Below are positions 34,177 through 42,617 of a DNA stretch of 64,000 bases, in pieces (the first letter of the stretch is position 1; each line of letters begins with the position of its first letter). The notes beneath the pieces were generated by a model that was not told the DNA's origin, did not search any database, and saw nothing but the letters and a program-made list of their open reading frames with translations. A program made the translations under genes and the position numbers. Origin of the DNA: Mesorhizobium_K marinum. Lineage in GTDB: Bacteria; Pseudomonadota; Alphaproteobacteria; Rhizobiales; Rhizobiaceae. The stretch lies in assembly GCF_040813715.1 (NCBI RefSeq), contig NZ_JBFOCH010000003.1; one strand, given 5' to 3'.

Positions 34177-35139
34177 ATGGCGGTCTACACCGACGTTTCA
34201 GAAGGCGAACTCGAATCCTTCCTGCGGGAGTATCCCGTGGGCAGGCTGCTGTCCTACAAGGGCATCGCCGAGGGTTCGGAAAACTCCAACTTCCTGCTGC
34301 ACACCTCGGAGGGGCCGTTCATCCTCACCCTCTACGAGAAGCGCGTCCACACCGAGGACCTGCCGTTCTTCCTCGGGTTGATGCACCACCTGGCGGAAAA
34401 GGGCATTTCCTGTCCGCTGCCGGTCGAGCGGCGCGACGGCGCGCTGTTCGGTACGCTGGCCGGCCGTCCGGCGGCGCTGATCACCTTCCTGGAAGGCATG
34501 TGGATGCGCCGGCCCTCCGTCGTCCACTGCCGCGAGGTCGGCCGGGCGCTCGCCGAGTTGCATGTCGCCGGGCAGGACTTTCCGCTGTCGCGCCCGAACG
34601 CGCTCGCGATCGACGGCTGGCGCAAGCTGTGGGCCGGTTCGCACGAGCGCGCCGACGAGGTCGAGAAGGGGCTGGCGACCGAGGTCGACCAGGATTTTGC
34701 GCTGTTCGCGAGGGAATGGCCGACAGACCTGCCGTCCGGCGTCATCCACGCCGACCTGTTCCCCGACAACGTGTTCTTCCTCGGCGACCGGCTGTCAGGC
34801 CTGATAGACTTCTATTTCGCCTGCAACGACTTCTATGCCTACGACGTTGCCACCTGCCTCAATGCCTGGTGCTTTGAGAAGGACTTTTCCTTCAACCTGA
34901 CGAAGGGCAGGGCGCTGCTTGCGGCTTACCAGGAGGTCCGCCCGCTGAGCGAGGCGGAGAAGGAGGCGCTGCCGCTCCTGGCGCGCGGCTCGGCGCTGCG
35001 TTTCATGCTGACGCGCCTCTACGATTGGCTGACCATCCCCGACGGCGCGCTGGTGCAGAAGCGCGACCCGATGGAGTACATTCGCCGGCTGCGTTTCCAT
35101 CGCGCGGTCAGGTCCCCGTCGGAATACGGTCTGGCATGA
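34177..35139 (+). CDS. thrB: Homoserine kinase (APH-type ThrB)
   Basis: This 320-residue enzyme phosphorylates homoserine for threonine synthesis. It belongs to the aminoglycoside-phosphotransferase-fold ThrB found in alphaproteobacteria, not the GHMP-kinase type. Kinase motifs are GSENSNFLLHTSEGPFILTLYEK, the catalytic loop VIHADLFPDNVFF and the metal-binding LIDFYFACNDFYAYDVA. It overlaps rnhA as ATGA. thrC, the next enzyme of the pathway, is at 42618 on the other strand. Confidence 0.95.
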   Translation: MAVYTDVSEGELESFLREYPVGRLLSYKGIAEGSENSNFLLHTSEGPFILTLYEKRVHTEDLPFFLGLMHHLAEKGISCPLPVERRDGALFGTLAGRPAALITFLEGMWMRRPSVVHCREVGRALAELHVAGQDFPLSRPNALAIDGWRKLWAGSHERADEVEKGLATEVDQDFALFAREWPTDLPSGVIHADLFPDNVFFLGDRLSGLIDFYFACNDFYAYDVATCLNAWCFEKDFSFNLTKGRALLAAYQEVRPLSEAEKEALPLLARGSALRFMLTRLYDWLTIPDGALVQKRDPMEYIRRLRFHRAVRSPSEYGLA

Positions 35140-35660
35140 AGACGGTCGAGATCTTCACCGACGGCGCCTGCTCGGGCAATCCCGGGCCCGGCGGCTGGGG
35201 CGCGATCCTGCGCTTCAACGGAAACACCCGGGAATTGTCGGGCGGCGAGGCTGCGACGACCAACAACCGCATGGAGCTGCTGGCGGCGATCTCCGCGCTC
35301 GACGCGCTGAAGGAGCCCTGCGAAGTGCTGCTTCACACGGACAGCAAATACGTCATGGACGGCATTTCCGGCTGGATCCACGGCTGGAAGCGCAACGGCT
35401 GGAAGACGGCCGACAAGAAGCCGGTGAAGAACGCCGAGCTGTGGCAGGCGCTGGACGCGGCCAACAGCCGACACAAGGTCAAGTGGCACTGGGTCAAGGG
35501 GCATGCCGGCCACGCCGAGAACGAGCGGGCCGACGAGCTTGCCCGCATGGGCATGGCGCCGTTCAAGGCAGGTGGAGCGGCCGCGCCGGCCGTCAATGCG
35601 ACGTCGCAGGCCGCAAAGCCGGCGAAGCCGAGGCCCCGCCGGTCAACGCAGAGCTACTAG
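35136..35660 (+). CDS. rnhA: Ribonuclease HI
   Basis: RNase HI cuts the RNA strand of RNA-DNA hybrids. The 174-residue protein keeps the DEDD catalytic set: Asp in IFTDGACSGNPGPGGWG, Glu in TTNNRMELLAAI, Asp in LHTDSKYV and Asp in NERADELARMG. WVKGHAGHAEN holds the conserved active-site His. It carries an extra Ala/Pro/Lys-rich tail of about 25 residues after the catalytic core. It starts within thrB (ATGA overlap) and ends the ispH-thrB-rnhA unit. Confidence 0.96.
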   Translation: MKTVEIFTDGACSGNPGPGGWGAILRFNGNTRELSGGEAATTNNRMELLAAISALDALKEPCEVLLHTDSKYVMDGISGWIHGWKRNGWKTADKKPVKNAELWQALDAANSRHKVKWHWVKGHAGHAENERADELARMGMAPFKAGGAAAPAVNATSQAAKPAKPRPRRSTQSY

Positions 35661-35692
35661 CGCGACCCCGCCGGGCCGCGCCGCCAGCAGCT

Positions 35693-36175
35693 TCAGAGCT
35701 GTTCGAGGATCGTCGCGGCGCCGGATTCGTTGACGCCGGGCTTCGTCTCGACGTTGATCGCCTTCACTACCCCGTCTACGGCGATCAGCGAGAAGCGCTT
35801 GTTGCGCAGACCCATGCCGTTCTGGCTGAGGTCGACGTCGAGGCCGGTCGCGCGCGCGAAGTCGCCGCTGCCGTCGGCAAGATAGAGCAGCTTGCCTTCG
35901 CCTCCGGTGAAGCGCGCCCAGGCGCCCATGACATGCACGTCGTTGGTCGCGATGACGGCGATCGTGTCGACGCCGCGCGCCGTGATCGCATCGAAGTTGT
36001 CCAGGTAGCCCGGCAGGTGGTTGTTGTTGCAGGTCGGCGTGAAGGCGCCGGGAACGCCGAACAGAATGACGGTCTTGCCTGCGAAGACGTCGGCGGTGGT
36101 CAGGTCCCTGGCGCCGTCCGCGGTCATCGTCTTGAAGGTGGCATCTGGCAGCTTCTGGCCGGCGGCAATGGTCAT
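35693..36175 (-). CDS. Peroxiredoxin, Prx5 (hybrid-type) family
   Basis: A 160-residue thiol peroxidase of the Prx5 family. The catalytic Cys lies in GVPGAFTPTCNNNHLPGY near residue 49, with the typical IAVIATNDVHVMGAW. No second Cys is visible, so it acts as a 1-Cys enzyme recycled by an external thiol such as glutathione/glutaredoxin. It converges on rnhA and is 91 bp away from the DsbD-like gene, which points the same way. Confidence 0.95.
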   Translation of the reverse strand: MTIAAGQKLPDATFKTMTADGARDLTTADVFAGKTVILFGVPGAFTPTCNNNHLPGYLDNFDAITARGVDTIAVIATNDVHVMGAWARFTGGEGKLLYLADGSGDFARATGLDVDLSQNGMGLRNKRFSLIAVDGVVKAINVETKPGVNESGAATILEQL

Positions 36176-36266
36176 GGAACGTCCTCGATATTGAACAGGA
36201 TGGGTGGTCGGTACATGCTACCGGGCGCGTCTGCAACCGGCGCGTGATCGTAGCCGGGCCGGCGGT

Positions 36267-37061
36267 TCAGAACCGGGGCAGAACCCCGTTCACGGCTCCG
36301 GCGTCGGTCGCCAGCGTGTAGTGGATCACCGGCCGCTCTGGCGTCTGGTCGGGCGGCGTCATTTCGACGGAGAAGAAGGTTTTTCCGCCGCGCGTCTCGC
36401 GCACCGGCGTGGTGAAGACGTGGCCTTCGCCGGCGACAAACAGTTCGGCGGATTCCGGATCGCCTGGAAAGGATGCTTCGAGGACCAGCCTGTCGCCGTC
36501 CCTGGACGAGATCCTCACCCCGAAGTCCTGCGTCGCCGCCGGGGGAACGGCCTCGAATGCCGCCTCGACCGCGTCGACGTCGCCGGTGTTATCCGGATCG
36601 CCGCTCGCGTCGAGTTCGAACCGTGCCTGGACCGGCACGCAGATCGTCTCGCAGACGCCGAGAAAGACCTCGGCGCTGATGGCGGAAGGACCGGCGGGAT
36701 CGGAAAGGGTGAAGGTCACTGGCAGCGCCACCGGGTAGTCGTAGCCCGCCCACTGGAAGCCGCTGTCGTCGTGTCGTTGCGGCGCGGGGAAGTCGAAGTC
36801 CGCGTCGTCGACATTGGGGTTGGCCGAAACATCGATCGTCGGGGGCACGCCGGCGTCGCCGGGATCGCGCCAGTAGGTTTTCCAGCCCGGCCGCAGCTCG
36901 ATGTCCAGAATGCCCTTGATCCGGCCGTCGGCGTCCGGCATCCCGGCCGTGACCAGCCTGACGCGTGCGCCCTCCATCTCCACCCAGTCGCTCGACGAGG
37001 CATGGGCGGGCGCATGGGCCAGAAGCGCCAGGGCGGCGGCTGTCGTAAGCTGCGCTTTCAT
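36267..37061 (-). CDS. Periplasmic DsbD/ScsB N-terminal-domain protein
   Basis: A 264-residue exported protein whose signal peptide (MKAQLTTAAALALLAHAPAHA) fits the ATG at 37061. An ATG four codons upstream at 37073 is equally possible. The mature protein resembles the N-terminal periplasmic domain of DsbD/ScsB, with GWKTYWRDPGDAGVPP and the redox pair in GVCETICVPVQARFEL. The transmembrane and thioredoxin parts of DsbD are absent, so it must depend on another electron donor or act as an acceptor for one. It is divergent from the YqgE-family gene. Confidence 0.82.
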   Translation of the reverse strand: MKAQLTTAAALALLAHAPAHASSSDWVEMEGARVRLVTAGMPDADGRIKGILDIELRPGWKTYWRDPGDAGVPPTIDVSANPNVDDADFDFPAPQRHDDSGFQWAGYDYPVALPVTFTLSDPAGPSAISAEVFLGVCETICVPVQARFELDASGDPDNTGDVDAVEAAFEAVPPAATQDFGVRISSRDGDRLVLEASFPGDPESAELFVAGEGHVFTTPVRETRGGKTFFSVEMTPPDQTPERPVIHYTLATDAGAVNGVLPRF

Positions 37062-37199
37062 CACCGACGACATTTGGACCGGACAGTCGGGTTCCGCAAC
37101 GCGCGGCCGCCGGGGCGAGCATCATATTTGCGTGAGTGGAGGCGGTCGGAGGGCCGAAAGCCATCTTTCAACCGCAGCTGAAAAGGGCTACTTTGACAC

Positions 37200-37805
37200 A
37201 TGGACCTTTTGCGGCAGAAGAAGCACGCCGTCCGGGGGTTTCTGGACGATCAGTTCCTCATCGCCATGCCCGGCATGAAGGACGACCGCTTCGCGCGCGC
37301 CGTGATCTATGTCTGCGCCCACAGCGACGAGGGCGCGATGGGACTGATCATCAACCAGGCGCAGCAGATGCCGTTTCCCGATCTGCTCGTGCAACTCGGC
37401 ATCCTCGACGAGCAGGAAGTGATCCGGCTGCCGCAGAAGGCGCGCGACTTCGTCGTGCGCAACGGCGGGCCGGTCGATCGCAGCCGGGGCTTCGTGCTCC
37501 ATTCGGGCGACTACACCGTCGAATCCTCGCTGCCGGTTTCGGACGACATCTGCCTGACCGCCACGGTCGACATCCTGCGCGCGATCTCGGCGGGGCGCGG
37601 GCCGCGCCATGCGCTGATGGCGCTCGGCTATTCGGGCTGGGGTGCCGGCCAGCTGGAGAGCGAGATTGCCGAGAACGGCTGGCTGACCTGCCCGGCGACG
37701 CCGGAACTGCTGTTCGATGCCGACATCGACCGCAAGTACGACCGGATACTGGCCTCGATCGGCATCAACCCAGCGCATCTCAGCATGACCGCCGGACACG
37801 CCTGA
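37200..37805 (+). CDS. YqgE/AlgH family protein (UPF0301)
   Basis: A 201-residue cytosolic protein of the YqgE/AlgH family. It has the family pattern LIAMPGMKDDRFARAVIYVCAHSDEGAMGLIIN at residues 20-52 and GYSGWGAGQLESEIAENGWL near residue 145. In Pseudomonas, AlgH influences alginate expression, but the biochemical role is unknown. It converges on the large GGDEF/EAL receptor gene, with 7 bp between stops. Confidence 0.94.
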   Translation: MDLLRQKKHAVRGFLDDQFLIAMPGMKDDRFARAVIYVCAHSDEGAMGLIINQAQQMPFPDLLVQLGILDEQEVIRLPQKARDFVVRNGGPVDRSRGFVLHSGDYTVESSLPVSDDICLTATVDILRAISAGRGPRHALMALGYSGWGAGQLESEIAENGWLTCPATPELLFDADIDRKYDRILASIGINPAHLSMTAGHA

Positions 37806-37812
37806 TCAACCG

Positions 37813-40701
37813 CTACGCCGGCGCGAGCGGGTACTGTTCCTTGAGCATGCGCAGCACCTGGTCGCCGGGGATCGGCGCGCCGAACATGTAGCTCTGCACA
37901 TATTCGCAGCCCATCTGCCGGAGTTCCAGCGCGTCGTTCTCGTCGGCGACGCCCTCGGCCACCACCGACAGGCCGAGTTCGTGCGCCATGCTGACCATCG
38001 ACTTCAGCAGCACTGCGCGTTTCGGCGTCGTGTCGTCGACGAAGCTCTTGTCGATCTTGATCGTGTCGAAGGGGAAACGGGTCAGGTAGGCAAGCGACGA
38101 GTAGCCGGTTCCGAAATCGTCGAGCGACAGGCCGATGCCGAGTTGCTTGAGCTTGCTCAGCACGTGATTCGTCTGCTCGGGATTGTCCATCACCAGCGAC
38201 TCGGTGAGCTCCAGGCGGAAGCAGCGCGGCTTGAGGTTTGCCCGGGCGATCACGGAACGCACGTCGCTGACGAGGTCGCGGCGGATAAGCTGGCGGCTCG
38301 ACAGGTTGACCGACACGGATAGCGGCGCATCGCCGATCTGTTTCTGCCAGTTGGCGAGGTCCTCGGCGGCGCGCTGCATGGCGAACAGGCCGAGCTGGAC
38401 GATCAGCCCGCAACTCTCGGCAACCGGGATGAAATCGGAGGGCGGGATCGAGCCGCGGCGCGGGTGGTCCCAGCGGAGCAGCGCCTCGAAACCTGCCACC
38501 GTCCCGTCCTCGAGGCGGACGATCGGCTGGTAGGCGAGGGTGAACTCCTTGCGTTCGGTCGCGCGGCGCAGGTCGGATTCCAGCTGCAGCCGGTCGGTGC
38601 CGACGGAACGGAACGCCGGCCGGAACGGCTCGATGCGGTCGCCGCCGAAGCGCTTGGCCTGATGCATCGCCAGCTCGGCGTCCTTGACCATGTCCTCGGC
38701 GGTGTTTTGCGAGTTCGTCCAGGTGATGAGGCCGATCGACGCCGTGAGCACGATCTCGCGCTTGGCGAAGTTGATGGGTGCGCGGATCGCCTGCTTGATG
38801 GCGTCGGCTACGCCTGCGATGCGAGCCGGATCCTGCTCGGACAGAAGCATCAGCGCGAACTGGTCGCCGGCGAAACGCGACAGCGAATCCTTGGGCTTCA
38901 GCAGCCGGTGAAGGCGCCGCGCGATTGTCAGAAGGATGGTGTCGCCCGCCGAGATGCCGAGCCCGTCATTGACCTGCTTGAAGCGGTCGATGTCGATGAC
39001 GAACACCGTCGGCTGGATCTTGTCCTCGGACCTCGCGACGGAAATGATCGCCTCGAGGCGGTTCATGAACAACTCGCGGTTGGGCAGGCCCGTGAGGTTG
39101 TCGTGCACGGCATCGTGCAGAAGCCGCTCCTCGGCCTTCTTCTGCTCGGTGACCTCGACCATCGTGCCGACGCAGCGAATGACCTCGCCATCGGATCCGA
39201 CCACCGGCCGCGCACGCAGCGAGAACCAGTGATAGTGCCCGTCGGCCCCGCGCAGGCGGAAGCTCTGGGCGACCTTGCCGCGGCGGTGTTCGAGCACGAC
39301 GTCGAGCGTGGTGCGGAAGGTGTCGCGGTCGTCCGAATGCAGCGCCGGCAGCCAGGTGCGGGCGGGACCGCCCAGGCTGTTCGGCGGCAGGCCGAGCTGC
39401 ATGCTGATGTCGGGCTTGGTGACGACGCGGTCGCGCAGCACGTCCCAGTCGAAAACGATATCGCCGGAGCCGACCACCGCCAGCGCCTGGCGTTCCATGT
39501 CGCTGAACAACCCCTGGTGCAGGGCGCCGCCGGCGAAGGCGTGCTGCATGACCGTGAAGCCGATCAGCAGGATGATCAGGATCAGTCCGCCGCCGAGCGC
39601 CGGCTGCACGACGTCGTTGTCGATCATGCCGGTGATGGCCATCCAAGACCCGGTCAGCCAGATCAGCACCATCACCCAACTGGGGATCAGCATGATCGCA
39701 CGGTCGTAGCCGCGGATGCCAAGCAGGACGATGAGGCCGAGGCCGGTGATGGCGGTCGCCGCAAACGAAATCCGGGCGATGCCGGCTGCGACGGCCGGAT
39801 CGATGATGGCAACGCCAGCGATCAGAAAGAGACCGCAGACCCAGACAAATGCGCCGTAGCTGAAATGGCCGTGCCAGCGATTGAGATTGAGGTAGGCGAA
39901 GAGAAAGACGACGAAGGTGGCGGCAAGGCCGACCTCGGTGCCGGCTCGCCACATCTGCTCGTTGCCGGGCGAGATCTCGATGATCTTGTTGAGGAAGCCG
40001 AAGTCGACGCTGATGTAGGCGAGGACGGCCCAGGACAGCGCCGCGGTCGCCGGGAACATCGACGTTCCCTTGACCACGAACAGGATGGTCAGGAACAGGG
40101 CGAGCAGGCCGGCGATGCCGATCACGATGCCGCGGTAGAGCGTGTAGGAGTTGACCGAGTCCTTGTAGGCTTCCGGATCCCACAGATAGACCTGGGGCAG
40201 GTTGGGCGAGGCCAGTTCGCCGATGAAGGTCACCACCGTCCCGGGGTTGAGCGTCACCAGGAAGACGTCCGCGTCGGGGCTCGCCTGCCGGTCGAGCGCG
40301 AAACCTTCGCTGGGCGTGATGGCGGCGATGCGGCTCGACCCAAGGTCGGGCCAGAAGATGCCAGAGTTCACCAGGCGGAAGTGCGGCGCCACGATGAGCC
40401 GGTCGATCTGCTCGTCGGTGGTGTTCGCGAGCGCGAAGACGGCCCAGTCGCCGCTCGACCGCTCGTCGTTGGCTTCGACCTCGATGCGCCGAACGATTCC
40501 GTCCGGTCCGGGCGCGGTGGAGACCTGAAAGTTCTCACCCTGATTCTGGTAGATCTGGACGGCGCGGGAGAGGTCGAGCGCGACGTTGTCACGCGAGATC
40601 TTGATGGGCTCGATCGCATGCGCCGCCGTGGCGGCGCAGATCACGGCGACAACCGACAGGACAAAGGCGGCGAGCCGCGCGGAGAGGACGTCCAATGCCA
40701 A
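37813..40701 (-). CDS. 7TM-sensor, PAS, GGDEF-EAL cyclic-di-GMP signalling protein
   Basis: A 962-residue inner-membrane receptor. In order: signal peptide (to about 29), a periplasmic 7TMR-DISMED2-like carbohydrate-fold sensor (about 40-170), about seven membrane helices (185-395), a PAS domain (410-525), GGDEF (530-690) and EAL (705-950). The GGDEF signature reads FAGDQF, so the diguanylate cyclase is probably inactive, perhaps binding GTP as a regulator. The EAL domain has all key residues: FEALLRW, SVNLSS, LELTES, DDFGTG, IKIDKSF and the VAEGV Glu. I infer a c-di-GMP phosphodiesterase that responds to a periplasmic ligand. Confidence 0.93.
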   Translation of the reverse strand: MALDVLSARLAAFVLSVVAVICAATAAHAIEPIKISRDNVALDLSRAVQIYQNQGENFQVSTAPGPDGIVRRIEVEANDERSSGDWAVFALANTTDEQIDRLIVAPHFRLVNSGIFWPDLGSSRIAAITPSEGFALDRQASPDADVFLVTLNPGTVVTFIGELASPNLPQVYLWDPEAYKDSVNSYTLYRGIVIGIAGLLALFLTILFVVKGTSMFPATAALSWAVLAYISVDFGFLNKIIEISPGNEQMWRAGTEVGLAATFVVFLFAYLNLNRWHGHFSYGAFVWVCGLFLIAGVAIIDPAVAAGIARISFAATAITGLGLIVLLGIRGYDRAIMLIPSWVMVLIWLTGSWMAITGMIDNDVVQPALGGGLILIILLIGFTVMQHAFAGGALHQGLFSDMERQALAVVGSGDIVFDWDVLRDRVVTKPDISMQLGLPPNSLGGPARTWLPALHSDDRDTFRTTLDVVLEHRRGKVAQSFRLRGADGHYHWFSLRARPVVGSDGEVIRCVGTMVEVTEQKKAEERLLHDAVHDNLTGLPNRELFMNRLEAIISVARSEDKIQPTVFVIDIDRFKQVNDGLGISAGDTILLTIARRLHRLLKPKDSLSRFAGDQFALMLLSEQDPARIAGVADAIKQAIRAPINFAKREIVLTASIGLITWTNSQNTAEDMVKDAELAMHQAKRFGGDRIEPFRPAFRSVGTDRLQLESDLRRATERKEFTLAYQPIVRLEDGTVAGFEALLRWDHPRRGSIPPSDFIPVAESCGLIVQLGLFAMQRAAEDLANWQKQIGDAPLSVSVNLSSRQLIRRDLVSDVRSVIARANLKPRCFRLELTESLVMDNPEQTNHVLSKLKQLGIGLSLDDFGTGYSSLAYLTRFPFDTIKIDKSFVDDTTPKRAVLLKSMVSMAHELGLSVVAEGVADENDALELRQMGCEYVQSYMFGAPIPGDQVLRMLKEQYPLAPA

Positions 40702-40704
40702 TAC

Positions 40705-41301
40705 TCAATCCCTTGCTCGGGCGCCGCGCGGATCGTCAGCGATCAGCGCATAGAGGTAATGATCCTGCCAGCCTCCGTTGATCTTCAGGTAGGACCGCAA
40801 CAGGCCTTCGCGCGTGAATCCGACTTTTTCAAGCACGCGGATGGACCTAGTGTTGCCCGGAATACAGGCAGCCTCGATCCTGTGCAACCGCATCGTTTCA
40901 AAGGCATGCCTTGCAAGCAGATCGAGGGCTTCGGCCATGTAGCCCTGGCCTGCATACTTTTCCCCGATCCAGTAGCCGATGTGCCCGGAACGGGCGACGC
41001 CGTGACGAATATTCCCCAGCGTCAGGCCGCCGAGAAGTGCGCCGGATTGCCGGTCGAAGATGAAGAATGCGACGGCCGCACCGCGCGAAAAATCCTCGCG
41101 GTAGCGTCGGAGCCGGTATCGCCAGGCCGCCTTCTCCAGTTCGTCCGGCGCCCAGGTGGGTTCCCATGGTTCGAGGAACGCGCGGCTCTCTCCGCGCAGC
41201 GCCGCCCAGGCGGCGTAGTCGCCGGCGACCGGCAGGCGCAGGATGACGCGTTCGCCCTTCAGCGCCGGACTGTCGCGGCGGAGCAGGGAGAGCCCGAACA
41301 T
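40705..41301 (-). CDS. GNAT family N-acetyltransferase (RimJ/RimL-like)
   Basis: A 198-residue acetyltransferase with the GNAT fold. GERVILRLPVAGDYAAW opens the domain, IGYWIGEKYAGQGYMAEAL is the acetyl-CoA-binding region with Q/RxxGxG/A, and NTRSIRVLEKVGFTREG is the RimJ-type C-terminal motif. This family acetylates N-termini of ribosomal proteins S5 or L7/L12, or small amines. It lies 16 bp after the M16 peptidase gene on the same strand, part of thrC-peptidase-GNAT. Confidence 0.92.
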   Translation of the reverse strand: MFGLSLLRRDSPALKGERVILRLPVAGDYAAWAALRGESRAFLEPWEPTWAPDELEKAAWRYRLRRYREDFSRGAAVAFFIFDRQSGALLGGLTLGNIRHGVARSGHIGYWIGEKYAGQGYMAEALDLLARHAFETMRLHRIEAACIPGNTRSIRVLEKVGFTREGLLRSYLKINGGWQDHYLYALIADDPRGARARD

Positions 41302-41317
41302 GCGCCGTGCCGAGGGT

Positions 41318-42610
41318 TCAGACGGCGCGGCGGCGCAGGCTCGCCTCTTGTCCGGGCAGCGCGTCGCGGATCGCCTCGTAGGGCGCGAGCCGACCGATAG
41401 GGCCGACGGCGGCGATCGTCGGGGTCGTCGCGAACAGCCGTTCCGACAGATCCCGGAGCCGCTCCACGGTCAGTGCGGAAAGCCGCTCCATAAGCTCTTC
41501 CTTGGCGATCGGCCTGCCGAACAACAGCAACTGGCGGGCGATCTGGGAGGCCCGGCTGGCCGCGCTCTCGCCCGACATGATCAGGCCCGCACGGTACTGC
41601 GCCCGCGCCCGGTCGAGCTCGTCCTGCGCGATGCTTTCGCCGGCCTTCTGCAGTTCGTTGACGATGACCGGGATGAGGTTGGAGATGTCGCTCTGGCCGG
41701 TCGCCGAGTGGACGCCGAAGATGCCGGTGTCCGAGAAGCCCCAATGGAAAGCGTAGACCGAATAGCAGAGGCCGCGCTTTTCGCGCACCTCCTGGAAGAG
41801 CCTCGACGACATGCCGCCGCCGAGGATCATCGACAGCACCTGCGAGGCGTAGAAGTCGCGCACGTGATAGGCGCGTCCCTCGAAGCCGAGGATGATCTGC
41901 GCGTCCATCAGGTCGCGGTTCTCGCGGAAGTCGCCGCCGATATACTGGGCATAGGTCGGAACCGTGCTGTCCGCCTTGCTGCGGAACGAGCCGAGGCGCT
42001 TTTCGACGTCCCGCACGAACGTGTCGTGCTGCACGTCGCCGGCGGCGACGACGACCATGCGTTCGGCGCCGTACTGCCGGTTGATGAAGTCGTGGATCTG
42101 CTGCGAGGTGAACGACTTCACCGTCTCCGGCGTGCCAAGGATCGAGCGGCCGATGGTCTGGTGCCGGTAGGCGGTCTCGGTGAACTTGTCGAAGACGATG
42201 TCGTCGGGCGTATCGTGCGCGGCGCCGATCTCCTGCAGGATGACGTGCTGCTCGCGCTCCAGTTCGCCGGGATCGAACCTCGAGTCCGTCAGGATGTCGG
42301 CGAGAATGTCGATGGCGAGGGGCACGTCGCCGGAAAGCACCCGGGCGTAGTAGGAGGTGGTTTCGACGCTGGTCGCGGCGTTGATCTCTCCACCCACGTT
42401 CTCGATGTCGGAAGCGATCTGGAAGGCGCTGCGGCGCGACGTCCCCTTGAACGCCATGTGCTCCAGCAGGTGCGCCATTCCATGTTCGTCGTCGCGCTCG
42501 TTACGCGCGCCGGACTTGACCCACACGCCGAGTGCAACGGATTCGATGCTTGGAAGGGTTTCGGTGGCGACTGTCAGGCCGTTCGACAGACGGCTTACCT
42601 CAACACCCAT
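41318..42610 (-). CDS. M16 family zinc peptidase (mitochondrial-processing-peptidase-like)
   Basis: A 430-residue zinc protease of family M16, related to the beta subunit of mitochondrial processing peptidase. The inverted zinc motif HxxEH is in HLLEHMAFKG near residue 50, with the third ligand Glu in the EREQHVILQEI region. A glycine-rich GGGMSSRLFQEVREKRGLCYS loop matches the substrate-binding flap. Alphaproteobacterial members are thought to be ancestors of the mitochondrial enzyme; the substrate here is unknown. I chose the ATG at 42610, 8 bp after thrC. The longer frame to 42643 overlaps thrC. Confidence 0.93.
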   Translation of the reverse strand: MGVEVSRLSNGLTVATETLPSIESVALGVWVKSGARNERDDEHGMAHLLEHMAFKGTSRRSAFQIASDIENVGGEINAATSVETTSYYARVLSGDVPLAIDILADILTDSRFDPGELEREQHVILQEIGAAHDTPDDIVFDKFTETAYRHQTIGRSILGTPETVKSFTSQQIHDFINRQYGAERMVVVAAGDVQHDTFVRDVEKRLGSFRSKADSTVPTYAQYIGGDFRENRDLMDAQIILGFEGRAYHVRDFYASQVLSMILGGGMSSRLFQEVREKRGLCYSVYAFHWGFSDTGIFGVHSATGQSDISNLIPVIVNELQKAGESIAQDELDRARAQYRAGLIMSGESAASRASQIARQLLLFGRPIAKEELMERLSALTVERLRDLSERLFATTPTIAAVGPIGRLAPYEAIRDALPGQEASLRRRAV

Positions 42611-42617
42611 ACAGACC

